Assembly (NCBI RefSeq): GCF_000712055.1
Contig: NZ_JOOA01000001.1
Location: 806,001-870,000, forward strand
Origin: Ruminococcus sp. HUN007
GTDB lineage: Bacteria > Bacillota > Clostridia > Oscillospirales > Ruminococcaceae
Direction of reading: 5' to 3'
Length of the DNA: 64,000 nt
In this document: piece by piece, positions 7,628 to 16,983 of the stretch
How positions within the stretch are numbered: position 1 is the first letter of the stretch
Layout of the letters: the number at the start of each line of letters is the position of its first letter
The notes under the pieces: model-generated
The model's database searches: none
What the model was told of the DNA's origin: nothing
The model's input: only the letters and a program-made list of their open reading frames with translations
Program-made: the position numbers and the translations under genes

Positions 7628-9364
7628 TCATTGTTTTCTAAGAAGGCAGCTTCTGCGGAAGGCAAGAGCTGACTGTCCGGCACGTTTTCTGAATGCACGC
7701 ATGAAATATGATATGTCGCTGTATCCGCAGCGTCCGGCTATTTCGCTGACGCTCAGAGTCGTGCTGCGGAGCAGGCTTTCCGCAAGTGCCATACGGGCAT
7801 TGAGCAGATCGGCATGAAAACTTACCTCATGGAATTCCTGATAGAGATGCTGGAAATGCGAAAGACTTATGCCGATTTCAGCGGCCTGCACTGCCGCCTT
7901 CCATTCATTTTCCGGCTCCTCGTACATTTTTTCCCGCAGTGACTTAAGTATCGCCTGATACGGCTGACGGATATCAGCGTTCTGTCTGGCAAGAAGACGC
8001 AGTTCACGCTCAACGTGATTCATACGAAGCCTTTCAACTGCGTTGGCAATGATCTGGCAGAATTCTCCGTAATAGAGTTCGAATGCCGCTTTTTCGGACG
8101 AAAACCGCCTCATACATATGCCGAAAGCCCTGTCCTGATAATGGAGCGGAGTAATAAAACATGTTGACGGAAAGGATGTATCTTCCGTGTCACTGAGGCT
8201 CACACTGCCTCCGGTTTCGATCCTGCCTTCCGAGTTTCTTGAAAGTATGCAGGTCAGTTTGTCGGAATAGCCTTCCTTTCTGTAGTTTTCAGGATCGTTC
8301 ACATCTCCCTGCCAGTCCGTGCAGAGACAGATGCTGAAACTGTCATCGGACTCGAGGAGATAAAGGTTGCTCACAATTGCAATAACGCACTCATTGAGAG
8401 AACTTACGCTGCTCATCATGGAAGAATAGGCGCTGTGGAGAAAAACTGAGTTATGCTGCAGTTCCATAAAATGCTTTCTTGTCATGACCGAGCTTTTCAC
8501 CTGATCCGGATCACAGCCGCAGCTTGCACCGATCTGCAGCGTGGTATCCGCCTTTACCGGAACCGCTGTTTCACCGCTTATCATTGTGTGAAGTCGGCAG
8601 ACTGCATCTGCACCGGTCTGAAGATAGGTTCCGCAGACGGTAGTAAGCAGAGGATGAAAGTGCATAAGATCAGGGTTTCCGTCATATCCTCCGACAGCTA
8701 TCTCCTCGGGGATGCGTACACCTGCCTCCATCAGTGACCAGCACAGCTGAAGTGCCATATAGTCGTTTCCGCAGACTACTGCCTGCGGTTTTTTTATTCT
8801 TCCGCTTATGATGTCCTCAGCAAGCTTTATGCCCGATCCGATCCAGAAATCACCGTAGAACACCTTTTCACGGTCAAACGGTATACCGTGTTTTTCAAGC
8901 GCATCACGATATCCCGAAAGGCGCTGTTCAGCGTGATGCTCACCTTCCGGTCCCGTCAGGCACAGAATATCGTCGTAACCGTGTTCGGTAATAAAATGTT
9001 CTGTCAGCATGCAGAAATGTTCACGGCTGTCCTGTATCACGGATGGAAAGCCTTCTTTCACGCAGTCGAGCATTACCGCCGGAATTCCGAGTTTTCCGAG
9101 AGTGTCCGCAATTGAGTCAGCCAGTTCAGTGTGGTAGTACGAACCGCCGGCAAGTATCGCCCCGTCAAAATGCATCTGCCTCAGAAGAGAATATATGTTT
9201 TCCTCACCGATGATCTGACGGTCGTCACTATAGTAGTTTATAAAGTGAGTAATGACATAAAGATCGTAGTCAAGTTCCGCAGCCTGTTTTCCGATCACTC
9301 TGATAAGATCAAGCGTATACTGCGTATCAGCCCACATAGTAAGAAATACGATCCGTTTTCTCAT
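7628..9364 (-). CDS. AraC-family regulator with LacI/GalR-like ligand-binding domain
   Basis: 578 residues. The N-terminal 285 residues look like a periplasmic-binding-protein fold of the LacI/GalR sensor type (FDGAILAGGSYY, GIPAVMLDCV, VVCGNDYMALQL, VGGYDGNPDL) without a preceding LacI DNA-binding helix. A middle region (about 290-460) resembles a GAF-like linker. The C-terminal 100 residues carry two AraC helix-turn-helix units (GISLSHFQHLYQEF and VSEIAGRCGYSDISYFMRAFRKRAG). This layout is that of sugar-sensing XylR-like activators. It is divergent from the GH5 endoglucanase gene, 291 bases away, so control of that gene by a cello- or hemicellulose-oligosaccharide is a reasonable guess. Confidence 0.85.
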   Translation of the reverse strand: MRKRIVFLTMWADTQYTLDLIRVIGKQAAELDYDLYVITHFINYYSDDRQIIGEENIYSLLRQMHFDGAILAGGSYYHTELADSIADTLGKLGIPAVMLDCVKEGFPSVIQDSREHFCMLTEHFITEHGYDDILCLTGPEGEHHAEQRLSGYRDALEKHGIPFDREKVFYGDFWIGSGIKLAEDIISGRIKKPQAVVCGNDYMALQLCWSLMEAGVRIPEEIAVGGYDGNPDLMHFHPLLTTVCGTYLQTGADAVCRLHTMISGETAVPVKADTTLQIGASCGCDPDQVKSSVMTRKHFMELQHNSVFLHSAYSSMMSSVSSLNECVIAIVSNLYLLESDDSFSICLCTDWQGDVNDPENYRKEGYSDKLTCILSRNSEGRIETGGSVSLSDTEDTSFPSTCFITPLHYQDRAFGICMRRFSSEKAAFELYYGEFCQIIANAVERLRMNHVERELRLLARQNADIRQPYQAILKSLREKMYEEPENEWKAAVQAAEIGISLSHFQHLYQEFHEVSFHADLLNARMALAESLLRSTTLSVSEIAGRCGYSDISYFMRAFRKRAGQSALAFRRSCLLRKQ

Positions 9365-9418
9365 TTTAAGACTCTCCTTTCCGGCGGCTGCAGATCTGCA
9401 GGGTGGCTTTTTCGTTCA

Positions 9419-9430
9419 CTATAATTATAG
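9419..9430. promoter_or_regulatory. 12-base palindrome CTATAATTATAG, possible operator/-10 region
   Basis: Perfect palindrome about 55 bases before the regulator start. On the minus strand it contains TATAAT, so it may be both the -10 box of the regulator gene and an autoregulatory site; the matching -35 is weak. Confidence 0.4.
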
Positions 9431-9495
9431 GGCATTTGTACTTAATTTTCAATAATATTTTGCAGAAAAGTCCATAGTTTCAATCCGTTTTTCCA

Positions 9496-9576
9496 TTGTT
9501 TTATCTTTTTTTCTGGTGTATACTTAAGTTATGAAAACGATTATATCACGTATTTTCCGCATTTGAAGAAAATACG
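9496..9576 (+). promoter_or_regulatory. Promoter and leader hairpin of the GH5 gene
   Basis: TTGTTT (9496-9501), 17-base spacer, TATACT (9519-9524). About 25 bases later CGTATTTTC (9549-9557) pairs with GAAAATACG (9568-9576), forming a hairpin in a leader of about 130 bases. The hairpin could be a regulator half-site pair or an mRNA-stability element. Confidence 0.55.
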
Positions 9577-9655
9577 CACATCTGCCTGCCGGGATTTTCG
9601 GTACCCGGTCAGAAACAACATGTAAGGATTATATCTGTAAGGAGGAAAAATCTCT

Positions 9656-11677
9656 ATGAGATCAATTATCAAACGCATTAGTGCAGGTGCCGCTTCCCTG
9701 GCAATGATCACAGGCTTCATGGCTGCAGGTAACCTTTATCCGGTAAACGCTGACAGTGAAAGCTTCCTCGGGGCAGCTGCTTCATCAGGAATGCTCGCTT
9801 CAGCAGGTTATAAAATACCTGAGATCAAGGTTCAGCAGAAACAGATCCCTGACAGCGAAGGTCTTAAGATGACAAGAGACATGCGTCTCGGCTGGAACCT
9901 CGGCAACACTCTTGATTCCATCGACGACACAGGAAACGTAAAGAACGACCTTGACCTTGAAACATACTGGAACGGCGGTTTCAAAACGACAAAGGAAATG
10001 ATAGATGTAGTTAAGAAGGCCGGCTTCAACACAGTCCGTGTACCGGTTTCATGGCACAACCACATGGACGGCAGCCTTAACATAAACAAGGCGTGGATGG
10101 ACAGAGTTCAGGAAGTCGTTGACTACGCTTACAAGAACGATATGTACGTTATTCTCAACGTTCACCACGACAACGACCCGAAAACAATGTACCCGACAAC
10201 TGCAAAGTACGAACAGTCAAAGAAGTACATGACAAGTGTATGGAAGCAGGTCGGCGAACGCTTCAAGGACTACGGCGACAAGCTCATTTTCGAAACAATG
10301 AACGAGCCTCGTATGACCGGCCACACATATGAATGGTGGCTCAACATGAACGACAAGGACTGTATAGACGCCATCCAGACCATCAACAAACTGAATCAGG
10401 ACTGTCTTGACACTATCCGTGCAACAGGCGGAAACAACGCAAAGCGTTATGTATCAGTTCCGGGTTACGACTGCTCTATCGACGGTGCAACAAACAGCTA
10501 CTTCAAGCTTCCGACAGATAAGGTCCAGAACCGTCTTATCGTAGCAGTTCACGCTTACACACCATACGGATTCGCACTTGCAGAAACATCTGACTCGCAG
10601 AGCACAGACAAATTCGACTACACAAAGGACGCAGGCGACATCGACCAGGTGCTCAATGCGATCTATGACACATACATCTCAAAGGGCATTCCGGTTTACA
10701 TCGGTGAATTCGGTGCCCGCGACAAGGGCGGCAACACTCAGCCGAGAGTTGACTGGGCTGCTTACTTCGTGGCAAACGCATCTGCACGCAATATTCCTTG
10801 CTGCTGGTGGGATGACTATTCATTCATGCTTCTCGACCGTTCAGACGTAACATGGAAGAATCCTGACATCGTAAAGGCTCTCAACCAGTACGCAATGGGC
10901 GCCTATGAGGCAAATCTCACAACAGGCAACGAAGAAGCAGACGGCGAGATCCTCAACGGTACAGTTACATACGATTCTGCAAATTCACTCTACAACATCA
11001 CACTCCCTGCAGCATCAAACGATATTCACATCAACGTTGAAATGGGCAGCGCAGCAGGCGCAAGCGGATGCATCGCTGAAGGTTTCTCAGCATCCGACGG
11101 TCAGTACTACTGGGTAATGATACCGTGGACAGCAAAGTCTTCAGGCGACATCAAGATCAACATCAAGAACGGCGTAAACTCACTTGCCTACTCAAAGAAC
11201 GGTGAAGACCTTACAACAAATGATCCTGATCTCATCAAGCAGGCAATAGCTGAACTCCAGAAGAAAAAGAACTTCCAGGCTCAGGTATGGTGGGCAGGCG
11301 ACCAGGCCGGCAACTCAGTTGATCTCTCAAACGTAAAGATCACAGGTGCTTACGTAAAGAGCGCAGGCACTTCAGCAGCTCCTACTGCAGAGCCGACCGC
11401 AGAACCTACAGTACAGCCAACAGCAGAACCAACAACACAGCCAACAGCTGAGCCAACAGCTGAACCGACAGCTGAACCTTCAAAGAAACCTGAAACAGTT
11501 AAGGGCGATGTAAACAGCGACGGTGCTGTTACAGCTGCTGACTACGTTGAACTTATCAACACTCTTATCGGCAGATCAGAACTTACAGCCGAACAGAAAG
11601 CAAACGCTGACATGAACGATGACAGCAAGATCTCCATCATCGACCTCATTCTCCTGAGAAACAAATTTGCTTCGTAA
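9656..11677 (+). CDS. Cellulosomal GH5 endoglucanase with C-terminal dockerin
   Basis: 673 residues, secreted (signal peptide about 1-33). The GH5 barrel covers about 70-415: MRLGWNLGNTLDS, TVRVPVSWHNHM, the acid/base Glu in ETMNEPRMTG and the nucleophile Glu in VYIGEFGARDKG; the NLGNTLDS start is typical of subfamily 4, which cleaves cellulose, xyloglucan or beta-glucans. A second domain (about 422-575) rich in beta-strand pattern and Trp could be a carbohydrate-binding module; I do not identify its family. A PTAEPTAEP linker follows, then a dockerin (617-672) with two canonical calcium loops (DVNSDGAVTAAD, DMNDDSKISIID). The RBS is GGAGG. It would be displayed on a scaffoldin. Divergent from its probable regulator. 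Confidence 0.93.
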   Translation: MRSIIKRISAGAASLAMITGFMAAGNLYPVNADSESFLGAAASSGMLASAGYKIPEIKVQQKQIPDSEGLKMTRDMRLGWNLGNTLDSIDDTGNVKNDLDLETYWNGGFKTTKEMIDVVKKAGFNTVRVPVSWHNHMDGSLNINKAWMDRVQEVVDYAYKNDMYVILNVHHDNDPKTMYPTTAKYEQSKKYMTSVWKQVGERFKDYGDKLIFETMNEPRMTGHTYEWWLNMNDKDCIDAIQTINKLNQDCLDTIRATGGNNAKRYVSVPGYDCSIDGATNSYFKLPTDKVQNRLIVAVHAYTPYGFALAETSDSQSTDKFDYTKDAGDIDQVLNAIYDTYISKGIPVYIGEFGARDKGGNTQPRVDWAAYFVANASARNIPCCWWDDYSFMLLDRSDVTWKNPDIVKALNQYAMGAYEANLTTGNEEADGEILNGTVTYDSANSLYNITLPAASNDIHINVEMGSAAGASGCIAEGFSASDGQYYWVMIPWTAKSSGDIKINIKNGVNSLAYSKNGEDLTTNDPDLIKQAIAELQKKKNFQAQVWWAGDQAGNSVDLSNVKITGAYVKSAGTSAAPTAEPTAEPTVQPTAEPTTQPTAEPTAEPTAEPSKKPETVKGDVNSDGAVTAADYVELINTLIGRSELTAEQKANADMNDDSKISIIDLILLRNKFAS

Positions 11678-11714
11678 ACAGCATTCTCTTTTCCGCATTA
11701 ACACATAAAAATCA

Positions 11715-11756
11715 GCCCCCGGACGTACGCAGGATCCCCCCGATACGTCCGGGGGC
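11715..11756 (+). terminator. Terminator of the GH5 gene
   Basis: Perfect 13-base GC-rich stem GCCCCCGGACGTA (11715-11727) with TACGTCCGGGGGC (11744-11756), 38 bases past the stop; the U-run is weak (GTGTTTG). Confidence 0.75.
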
Positions 11757-11812
11757 AGTGTTTGCCCGCACGGATAAATCAGCAAAAAGCATCAAATTGT
11801 TCATCATTGCGA

Positions 11813-11841
11813 TTGACTAATTGTGTATTTTGCGGTATAAT
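11813..11841 (+). promoter_or_regulatory. Promoter of the GH105/ABC operon
   Basis: TTGACT (11813-11818), 17-base spacer, TATAAT (11836-11841), about 73 bases before the binding-protein start. Confidence 0.8.
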
Positions 11842-11913
11842 TATAAGAAAACCGGCGTATTCACGTCCGGATGACATCGGGGTCATTTTTTCGGAAAAGG
11901 GGGGATCAGGAAT

Positions 11914-13212
11914 ATGGCCTTAAAAAGATGTATACTTCGCTGCACGGCACTCATTTCGGCTGTGTTCCTCGCTGCATTCTCTTCCGGATGTTCAGGATCA
12001 GACACAAAGCAGAAAAAGATCTCGTTTTCATGGTGGGGCGGACAGTCACGCCACGAAGCAACCATGAAAGCAGTCAGATCCTTTGAAGAAAAACACAAAG
12101 ATATTAAAATAGATGTAAAATTCGGCGCCTGGGACGGCTGGGAAGATTCCATGACATCAGCGTTCTACGCCGGAACACAGACTGATGTAATACAGATAAA
12201 CTGGAACTGGCTTGACGTTTTCGACAGTGGCAGCGGCCTTTTTCTTGATTTAAACACCCTTTCTGACCATATAGACCTCAGCGGATACAGTGCGTCAGAT
12301 CTCGCTGCCTGCACATTTGACGGAGAACTGAGAGCGGTTCCTGTTTCAGTCACAGGCCGAATATTCTACTGGAACAGGTCTGTGTTTAACAAAGCGGGAC
12401 TTGATGTTCCGAAAACTCTTGACGATCTCTTCAAAGCCGGAGAAGTGTTCCGTGAAAAGCTCGGAGACGACTATTATCCGCTCGCTCTGGCAGAATACGA
12501 CCGTATGATGCTCATGGTATACTATCTTGCTTCAGTTTACGGAAAACCATGGATACTTGACGGAAAACTAAACTATACAGAAGATGAGATACAGAAAGGC
12601 GTAGAGTTTATCGCTTCTCTGGAAGAAGCACATGTGATCCCGTCTGTAGCCGGTATATCCGGAGACGGAGCAGTTACATTTGACCGTTCGCCGAAATGGA
12701 TGAACGGAGAATATGCCGGAATATTTGAATGGGATTCAGCGGCCTCCAAATATCAGAAAGCTCTTGAAAACACCGATGATTTTGTTGTCGGAGACTATTT
12801 TCCGGACTTCGGAAAATACAAGGGCGGCTATTCAAAAATATCAGTGGCGTTCGCTGTTTCGAAGAAGGCTGAACATCCTGAAGAATGCGCTGAATTTCTT
12901 GATTTTATACTGAACGATCCGGAAGGAACAGTACTTATGGGAGTGGAACGAGGCATACCGCTGAACAAAAACGCACACAAGGCATGCAGTGCAGCCGGAC
13001 TCCTGAACGGTATTGAAATGAAAGCGAACGAAAAAGTACTTGACTGGGCAGACTACTCACTCGATATTAATTTTGAAGACCCGAAACTCAAGGTAAGTCC
13101 GGAAGGCGTTTACTTCGATGCATTCAGCGGACTCAGCTACGGCGAATATACAGCTGAAAAGACCGCCCGCATTATTTCAGAAGGTGTAAAGGACGTTCTC
13201 GGAAGAGAGTAA
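11914..13212 (+). CDS. ABC transporter sugar-binding lipoprotein
   Basis: 432 residues. Lipoprotein signal with SSGCSG lipobox (Cys at about residue 26), then a family-1 extracellular solute-binding fold: ISFSWWGGQSRHEA, RSFEEKHKDIKIDVKFGAW, DVIQINWNW, KISVAFAVSKKAEHPEECAEFLDFIL. It captures an oligosaccharide outside the membrane for the two permeases encoded two and three genes downstream. No ATPase gene lies here; as in many Firmicutes a shared MsmK-type ATPase encoded elsewhere probably energises the system. First gene of a tight operon; the next gene begins ten bases after its stop. Confidence 0.93.
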   Translation: MALKRCILRCTALISAVFLAAFSSGCSGSDTKQKKISFSWWGGQSRHEATMKAVRSFEEKHKDIKIDVKFGAWDGWEDSMTSAFYAGTQTDVIQINWNWLDVFDSGSGLFLDLNTLSDHIDLSGYSASDLAACTFDGELRAVPVSVTGRIFYWNRSVFNKAGLDVPKTLDDLFKAGEVFREKLGDDYYPLALAEYDRMMLMVYYLASVYGKPWILDGKLNYTEDEIQKGVEFIASLEEAHVIPSVAGISGDGAVTFDRSPKWMNGEYAGIFEWDSAASKYQKALENTDDFVVGDYFPDFGKYKGGYSKISVAFAVSKKAEHPEECAEFLDFILNDPEGTVLMGVERGIPLNKNAHKACSAAGLLNGIEMKANEKVLDWADYSLDINFEDPKLKVSPEGVYFDAFSGLSYGEYTAEKTARIISEGVKDVLGRE

Positions 13213-13222
13213 GGAAGGTATT

Positions 13223-14335
13223 ATGACTATTTCCGAATATACAGACAGATATATCAGCAATTATAAAAATTTCAAGGATTACTGGAATTATGAAGACGGA
13301 TGCATTCTTACAGGATGTATAAAACTTTATTACGCTACAGGTGAAAGGAAATACAGAGACTTTGTTTTCAGCTATCTTTCATCAGTGATCTCGGAAGAGG
13401 GCATAATCCTCAATTTCGATCACTGCAAACACAGCACTGACAGTTTCAACTCCGGCCGTTCGCTGCTTTTTGCATACAAAATGACCGGGGCAGAAAAATA
13501 CAAAAACGCAATAATGTTTCTGCTTGATAAAATAAAAGTTTATCCGCGGACAAGCGAAGGCAGTTTCATTCATAAATCAATATACCCTGATCAGGTATGG
13601 CTTGACGGCCTTTACATGGTGCAGCCGTTCTACGCTTCATGCATTCGGCTTTTCGGCGACGGTGACTACAGTGACATAATGCAGCAGTTCCGCAACGCAA
13701 GGAGCACCATGTTCAACAACTCGAAAAAGCTCTACTGCCACGGCTACGACTCGGCGCGTGTACAGCCGTGGGCTGACAGCGAGAGCGGAAGATCGCGCGG
13801 ATTCTGGCTCAGAGCTATAGGATGGTATCTGATGGCCCTGGTTGACACAGCAGATGCAGTCGGTGACAGTGACAGCGAATGCGTAAAACTCTTAACAGAT
13901 CTTTTCTGCGAAGCAGCTGAGGGTGTAACGAAATATTCCGACAGCGGATCAGGGCTTTTCTATCAGGTCGTGGATCTGCCCGAAGACGAAAGAAACTACA
14001 CCGAAACCTCCGGCTCACTCATGATCGCATATGCACTCATGAAAAGTGTTCATCTTGGCTTCCCTGTTGACCGCTCCTACGCAGATCTGAGCCGCAGGAT
14101 ATTTGAAAGCGTTGTAAAGGAAAAATTCAAAACCGGAGACGACGGTCTTACCCTTACGGACATATGCTGCTCGGCCGGTCTTGGTCCCGGCAGACAGCGC
14201 AACGGCAGTCCGGAATACTATTTTTCAGAGCTCATCGTCGCTGATGACCCGAAGGGAGTCGGTGCCTTCATGATGGCTTATTCTGAAATAGTAAACGATA
14301 ACATGACCGGCAGGAGGGATAACGATGAAGCGTGA
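13223..14335 (+). CDS. GH105 unsaturated (rhamno)galacturonyl hydrolase
   Basis: 370 residues, no signal peptide, so cytosolic. The alpha/alpha-barrel family pattern is clear: FIHKSIYPDQVWLDGLYMVQPF with the catalytic Asp, SRGFWLRAIGWYLMALVD, ETSGSLMIAYAL and CSAGLGPG. GH105 enzymes (YteR/YesR type) remove the unsaturated uronic residue left at the non-reducing end by pectate or rhamnogalacturonan lyases. Encoded between the binding protein and the permeases, so the imported substrate is probably an unsaturated pectic disaccharide. Start chosen on the AAGGAAGG site eight bases upstream. Its 3' end overlaps the next gene by 11 bases, indicating translational coupling. Confidence 0.92.
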   Translation: MTISEYTDRYISNYKNFKDYWNYEDGCILTGCIKLYYATGERKYRDFVFSYLSSVISEEGIILNFDHCKHSTDSFNSGRSLLFAYKMTGAEKYKNAIMFLLDKIKVYPRTSEGSFIHKSIYPDQVWLDGLYMVQPFYASCIRLFGDGDYSDIMQQFRNARSTMFNNSKKLYCHGYDSARVQPWADSESGRSRGFWLRAIGWYLMALVDTADAVGDSDSECVKLLTDLFCEAAEGVTKYSDSGSGLFYQVVDLPEDERNYTETSGSLMIAYALMKSVHLGFPVDRSYADLSRRIFESVVKEKFKTGDDGLTLTDICCSAGLGPGRQRNGSPEYYFSELIVADDPKGVGAFMMAYSEIVNDNMTGRRDNDEA

Positions 14336-15233
14336 TCCCGGAAAAGACGGCCTTATCAGAAAACAGGAACGTGAGGGATTCAATTTCGTTCTGCTCTGGC
14401 TTGCCGGATTTATCATACTGCGTGTTTTCCCCGCTGTTTTTTCACTTGTCTGCAGCTTTTCCGACAGCAGCTTTTTCGGAAGGGCACAGGAATGGGGACT
14501 TATGAATTACAGAAAGATATTCAGCGATATCAACACACTGTCATCTTTTGCGGTAACTCTGAAATATACGCTGATAACTGTTCCGCTGAGACTGATCACT
14601 GCATTTGCGGTCGCAGCTCTTCTCAGTCACAGCATAAAAGGAATGGCTTTTTTCAGAACAGTTTTCTACATTCCGTCAGTTCTCGGAAGTTCTGTTGCTG
14701 TCGCACTCCTGTGGAAAGCCATTTTCAGGGATGACGGGACTGCAAACGCTCTTCTTTCCGCACTCGGTCTGCCGGCCGTAAACTGGCTTTCGGCGAAAGG
14801 AAGCGCAATGTTCGTAATTTCACTTCTGAGAATATGGCAGTTCGGATCTTCGATGGTCGTTTTCCTTGCCGCTCTTCGCTCCGTTCCCGGTGAACTTTAC
14901 GAAGCCGCTGAACTTGACGGAGCAGGCAGGATCAGAAAATTCGTTTCGGTCACACTTCCCTTTGTCTCTCCGGTGATATTTTTTAATCTGATCACACAGT
15001 TCGGACTTGCAATGCAGGAATTCAACGCTCCGTTTGTAATAACACAGGGCGGGCCGCGCGGCTCTACAACTCTTGTATCACTGCTGATCTACAATACGGC
15101 CTTCCCTATGCACGATCTCGGTCTTTCATGTGCGCTTACATGGGTGTTCTTCATCATTCTGACTGTCATGATAACCGCCGTCTTTGCAACGCAGAAGCTG
15201 TGGGTATTCTACGGTGACGAGGAGGAGCTATGA
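14325..15233 (+). CDS. ABC sugar transporter permease (UgpA/LplB type)
   Basis: 302 residues with six membrane segments and the cytoplasmic EAA loop ELYEAAELDGAGRIRKFVSVTLP that contacts the ATPase. The N-terminal segment FNFVLLWLAGFIILRVFPAVFSLVCSF and a -FGLAMQEFNAPFVITQGGP- stretch are typical of the first permease of carbohydrate uptake family 1 systems. Overlaps both neighbours, which fixes its place in the operon. Confidence 0.92.
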   Translation: MKRDPGKDGLIRKQEREGFNFVLLWLAGFIILRVFPAVFSLVCSFSDSSFFGRAQEWGLMNYRKIFSDINTLSSFAVTLKYTLITVPLRLITAFAVAALLSHSIKGMAFFRTVFYIPSVLGSSVAVALLWKAIFRDDGTANALLSALGLPAVNWLSAKGSAMFVISLLRIWQFGSSMVVFLAALRSVPGELYEAAELDGAGRIRKFVSVTLPFVSPVIFFNLITQFGLAMQEFNAPFVITQGGPRGSTTLVSLLIYNTAFPMHDLGLSCALTWVFFIILTVMITAVFATQKLWVFYGDEEEL

Positions 15234-16081
15234 AAAAAAAGACAAACATACATACTTTTCTCCTGTATGCGATCCTTATCCTGACGGGAACGGTGATGAT
15301 ATATCCCCTTCTGTGGATGGTATCAGCCACTTTCAAAACAAACAGCGAAATATCTTCCGGTATCTCACTGCTCATAAAGGAGCCGGTTCCGGACGGATAT
15401 CTCGCACTTACAGAAAACTACGGAGGAAATATAAACTGTATAAAGGCATTGCTTAACACTTTTACTTTTCTTATACCCAAAGTACTGTTCACAGTCATTT
15501 CAAGCATGCTTACCGCATACGGATTCGGAAGGTTCAGTTTTCCGATGAAAAAATTCCTGTTTGCGCTGCTTATAGGTACAATGTTCCTTCCTGATGCCGT
15601 TATGGCCATACCTCAGTTCATACTGTTCAGCAGGCTCGGACTCGTTGATTCGCCGCTCTATTCCGCACTCGTCATACCTTCGGTATTTGCTTTCGACTCG
15701 TACTTTGTATTTCTGCTGGTGCAGTTTCTGAAAGGCGTCCCGAAAGAACTCGATGATGCCGCAAGGATCGACGGATGCTCATCATTTCAGATACTCGTTT
15801 ACATTATAGCACCTGTACTTAAACCGGCGCTTGTGAGCTGTGCCGTCTTCCAGTTTATATGGACTTCAAATGACTTTATGGGACCTCTGCTCTACGTGAA
15901 CACACCTTCAAAATATCCACTGTCAGTATTTATTCGTCTGGCAATGGATGCGGAAAGCGGATTTCAGTACAACCGGGTACTTGCTTCAGCACTGTTCGCT
16001 GTAATTCCTTCGCTTACAGTCTTTTTCTGTTCGCAGCGTTCACTGACTGAAAGCATAACTTCCGGCGCGGTCAAAGGATGA
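15230..16081 (+). CDS. ABC sugar transporter permease (UgpE/LplC type)
   Basis: 283 residues with six membrane segments; EAA loop KELDDAARIDGCSSFQILVYIIAP and the WTSNDFMGPLLY motif usual for the second permease. The ATG overlaps the previous stop by four bases (ATGA type). The gene opens with an A8 tract right after the start codon, a possible slippage site. Last transporter gene of the operon; the AraC gene follows after a 9-base inverted repeat. Confidence 0.92.
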   Translation: MKKKTNIHTFLLYAILILTGTVMIYPLLWMVSATFKTNSEISSGISLLIKEPVPDGYLALTENYGGNINCIKALLNTFTFLIPKVLFTVISSMLTAYGFGRFSFPMKKFLFALLIGTMFLPDAVMAIPQFILFSRLGLVDSPLYSALVIPSVFAFDSYFVFLLVQFLKGVPKELDDAARIDGCSSFQILVYIIAPVLKPALVSCAVFQFIWTSNDFMGPLLYVNTPSKYPLSVFIRLAMDAESGFQYNRVLASALFAVIPSLTVFFCSQRSLTESITSGAVKG

Positions 16082-16089
16082 TATTTCAT

Positions 16090-16114
16090 ATCTGATCAAT
16101 TGTTCTGATCAGAT
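16090..16114. promoter_or_regulatory. Inverted repeat before the AraC gene
   Basis: ATCTGATCA (16090-16098) and TGATCAGAT (16106-16114) separated by seven bases, nine bases after the permease stop. It lacks a U-run. It could be a weak terminator or an operator; the AraC gene begins 22 bases later behind AAAAAGGAG. Confidence 0.5.
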
Positions 16115-16136
16115 AACAGTATAAAAAGGAGATCAC

Positions 16137-16916
16137 ATGGTAATTACCGATATCAACTTCAACTGCCATCAGGATGAGTTTTACAGGCGTTCATTCCGGA
16201 CACCTGAAAACACCATCGCACTTTATATTCTAAAGTCTCCTGCGGTATTCCGGTTCGGAGAACAGTTTACACGCAAATTCAGAATGTCGTTCATCATCAT
16301 CAATGAAAAAACAGATTACAGCATCTACGCTACCGGAGAAGTGCTCATCTACGACAGAATAATCATAAAGTGCGACAGCCGTTCTGATACTGTCATACCT
16401 TACCACATAAATACGAATACTCTGTACGGGCTTTCGGCGTGTATAAAGACCGACCCGCTGCTGAACATCATCCTGAACGAGTACTACAATCTCGGGAACC
16501 ACAAGCAGGAGCTTCTTGAACATTATACCTCCTCCCTGTTCACAGTTCTCGGAAATGAGATAAAAACGGATGAACTTTCGATCAAGCCTCCATACTACGA
16601 CAAGCTGATCGAAATAAGGAAAAACATTCACAGCCGTCCGGGCGAAAAATGGACTGTTGATTCAATCTGCAGCCAGGTAAATCTCAGCCGCTCGTATTTC
16701 CAGCTTCTCTATCGCCAGACATTCGGAATAACATGCATAAACGATGTAATAGAAAGCAAGATAAGGCTTGCCTGCGACATGCTCACCACTTCAAACAGCA
16801 CGGTTTCAGCTGTCGCCGCTGAATGCGGATACGAAAGCGACGTGCATTTCATGAGACAGTTCAAAAAGATGACAGGATGTACTCCTTCGGAATACCGGAA
16901 AAAACATTCCAAATAA
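16137..16916 (+). CDS. AraC-family transcriptional regulator
   Basis: 259 residues. The C-terminal 100 residues hold the two AraC helix-turn-helix units: WTVDSICSQVNLSRSYFQLLYRQTFG and VSAVAAECGYESDVHFMRQFKKMTGCTPSEYR. The N-terminal 150 residues have a cupin-like beta pattern that may sense a sugar. It is encoded on the same strand directly after the GH105/ABC operon and is the likely local regulator of pectic oligosaccharide uptake. RBS AAGGAGATC is well placed. Ends at a terminator shared with the convergent dockerin gene. Confidence 0.9.
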   Translation: MVITDINFNCHQDEFYRRSFRTPENTIALYILKSPAVFRFGEQFTRKFRMSFIIINEKTDYSIYATGEVLIYDRIIIKCDSRSDTVIPYHINTNTLYGLSACIKTDPLLNIILNEYYNLGNHKQELLEHYTSSLFTVLGNEIKTDELSIKPPYYDKLIEIRKNIHSRPGEKWTVDSICSQVNLSRSYFQLLYRQTFGITCINDVIESKIRLACDMLTTSNSTVSAVAAECGYESDVHFMRQFKKMTGCTPSEYRKKHSK

Positions 16917-16962
16917 AAAACAGCCTGTCCTGCATTTTACCGTAAGCAGGACAGGCTGTTTT
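16916..16962. terminator. Bidirectional terminator
   Basis: Stem AAAACAGCCTGTCCTGC (to 16933) with GCAGGACAGGCTGTTTT (16946-16962), flanked by A-runs and T-runs on both sides, between convergent genes. Confidence 0.9.
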
Positions 16963-16983
16963 GCTGTATTAAGATTTTCCGGT

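Noticed and set aside
9656..11677. Naming the second domain of the GH5 enzyme as a specific CBM family
   Set aside because: The fold pattern suits a carbohydrate-binding module, but no family-defining motif could be recognised by eye.
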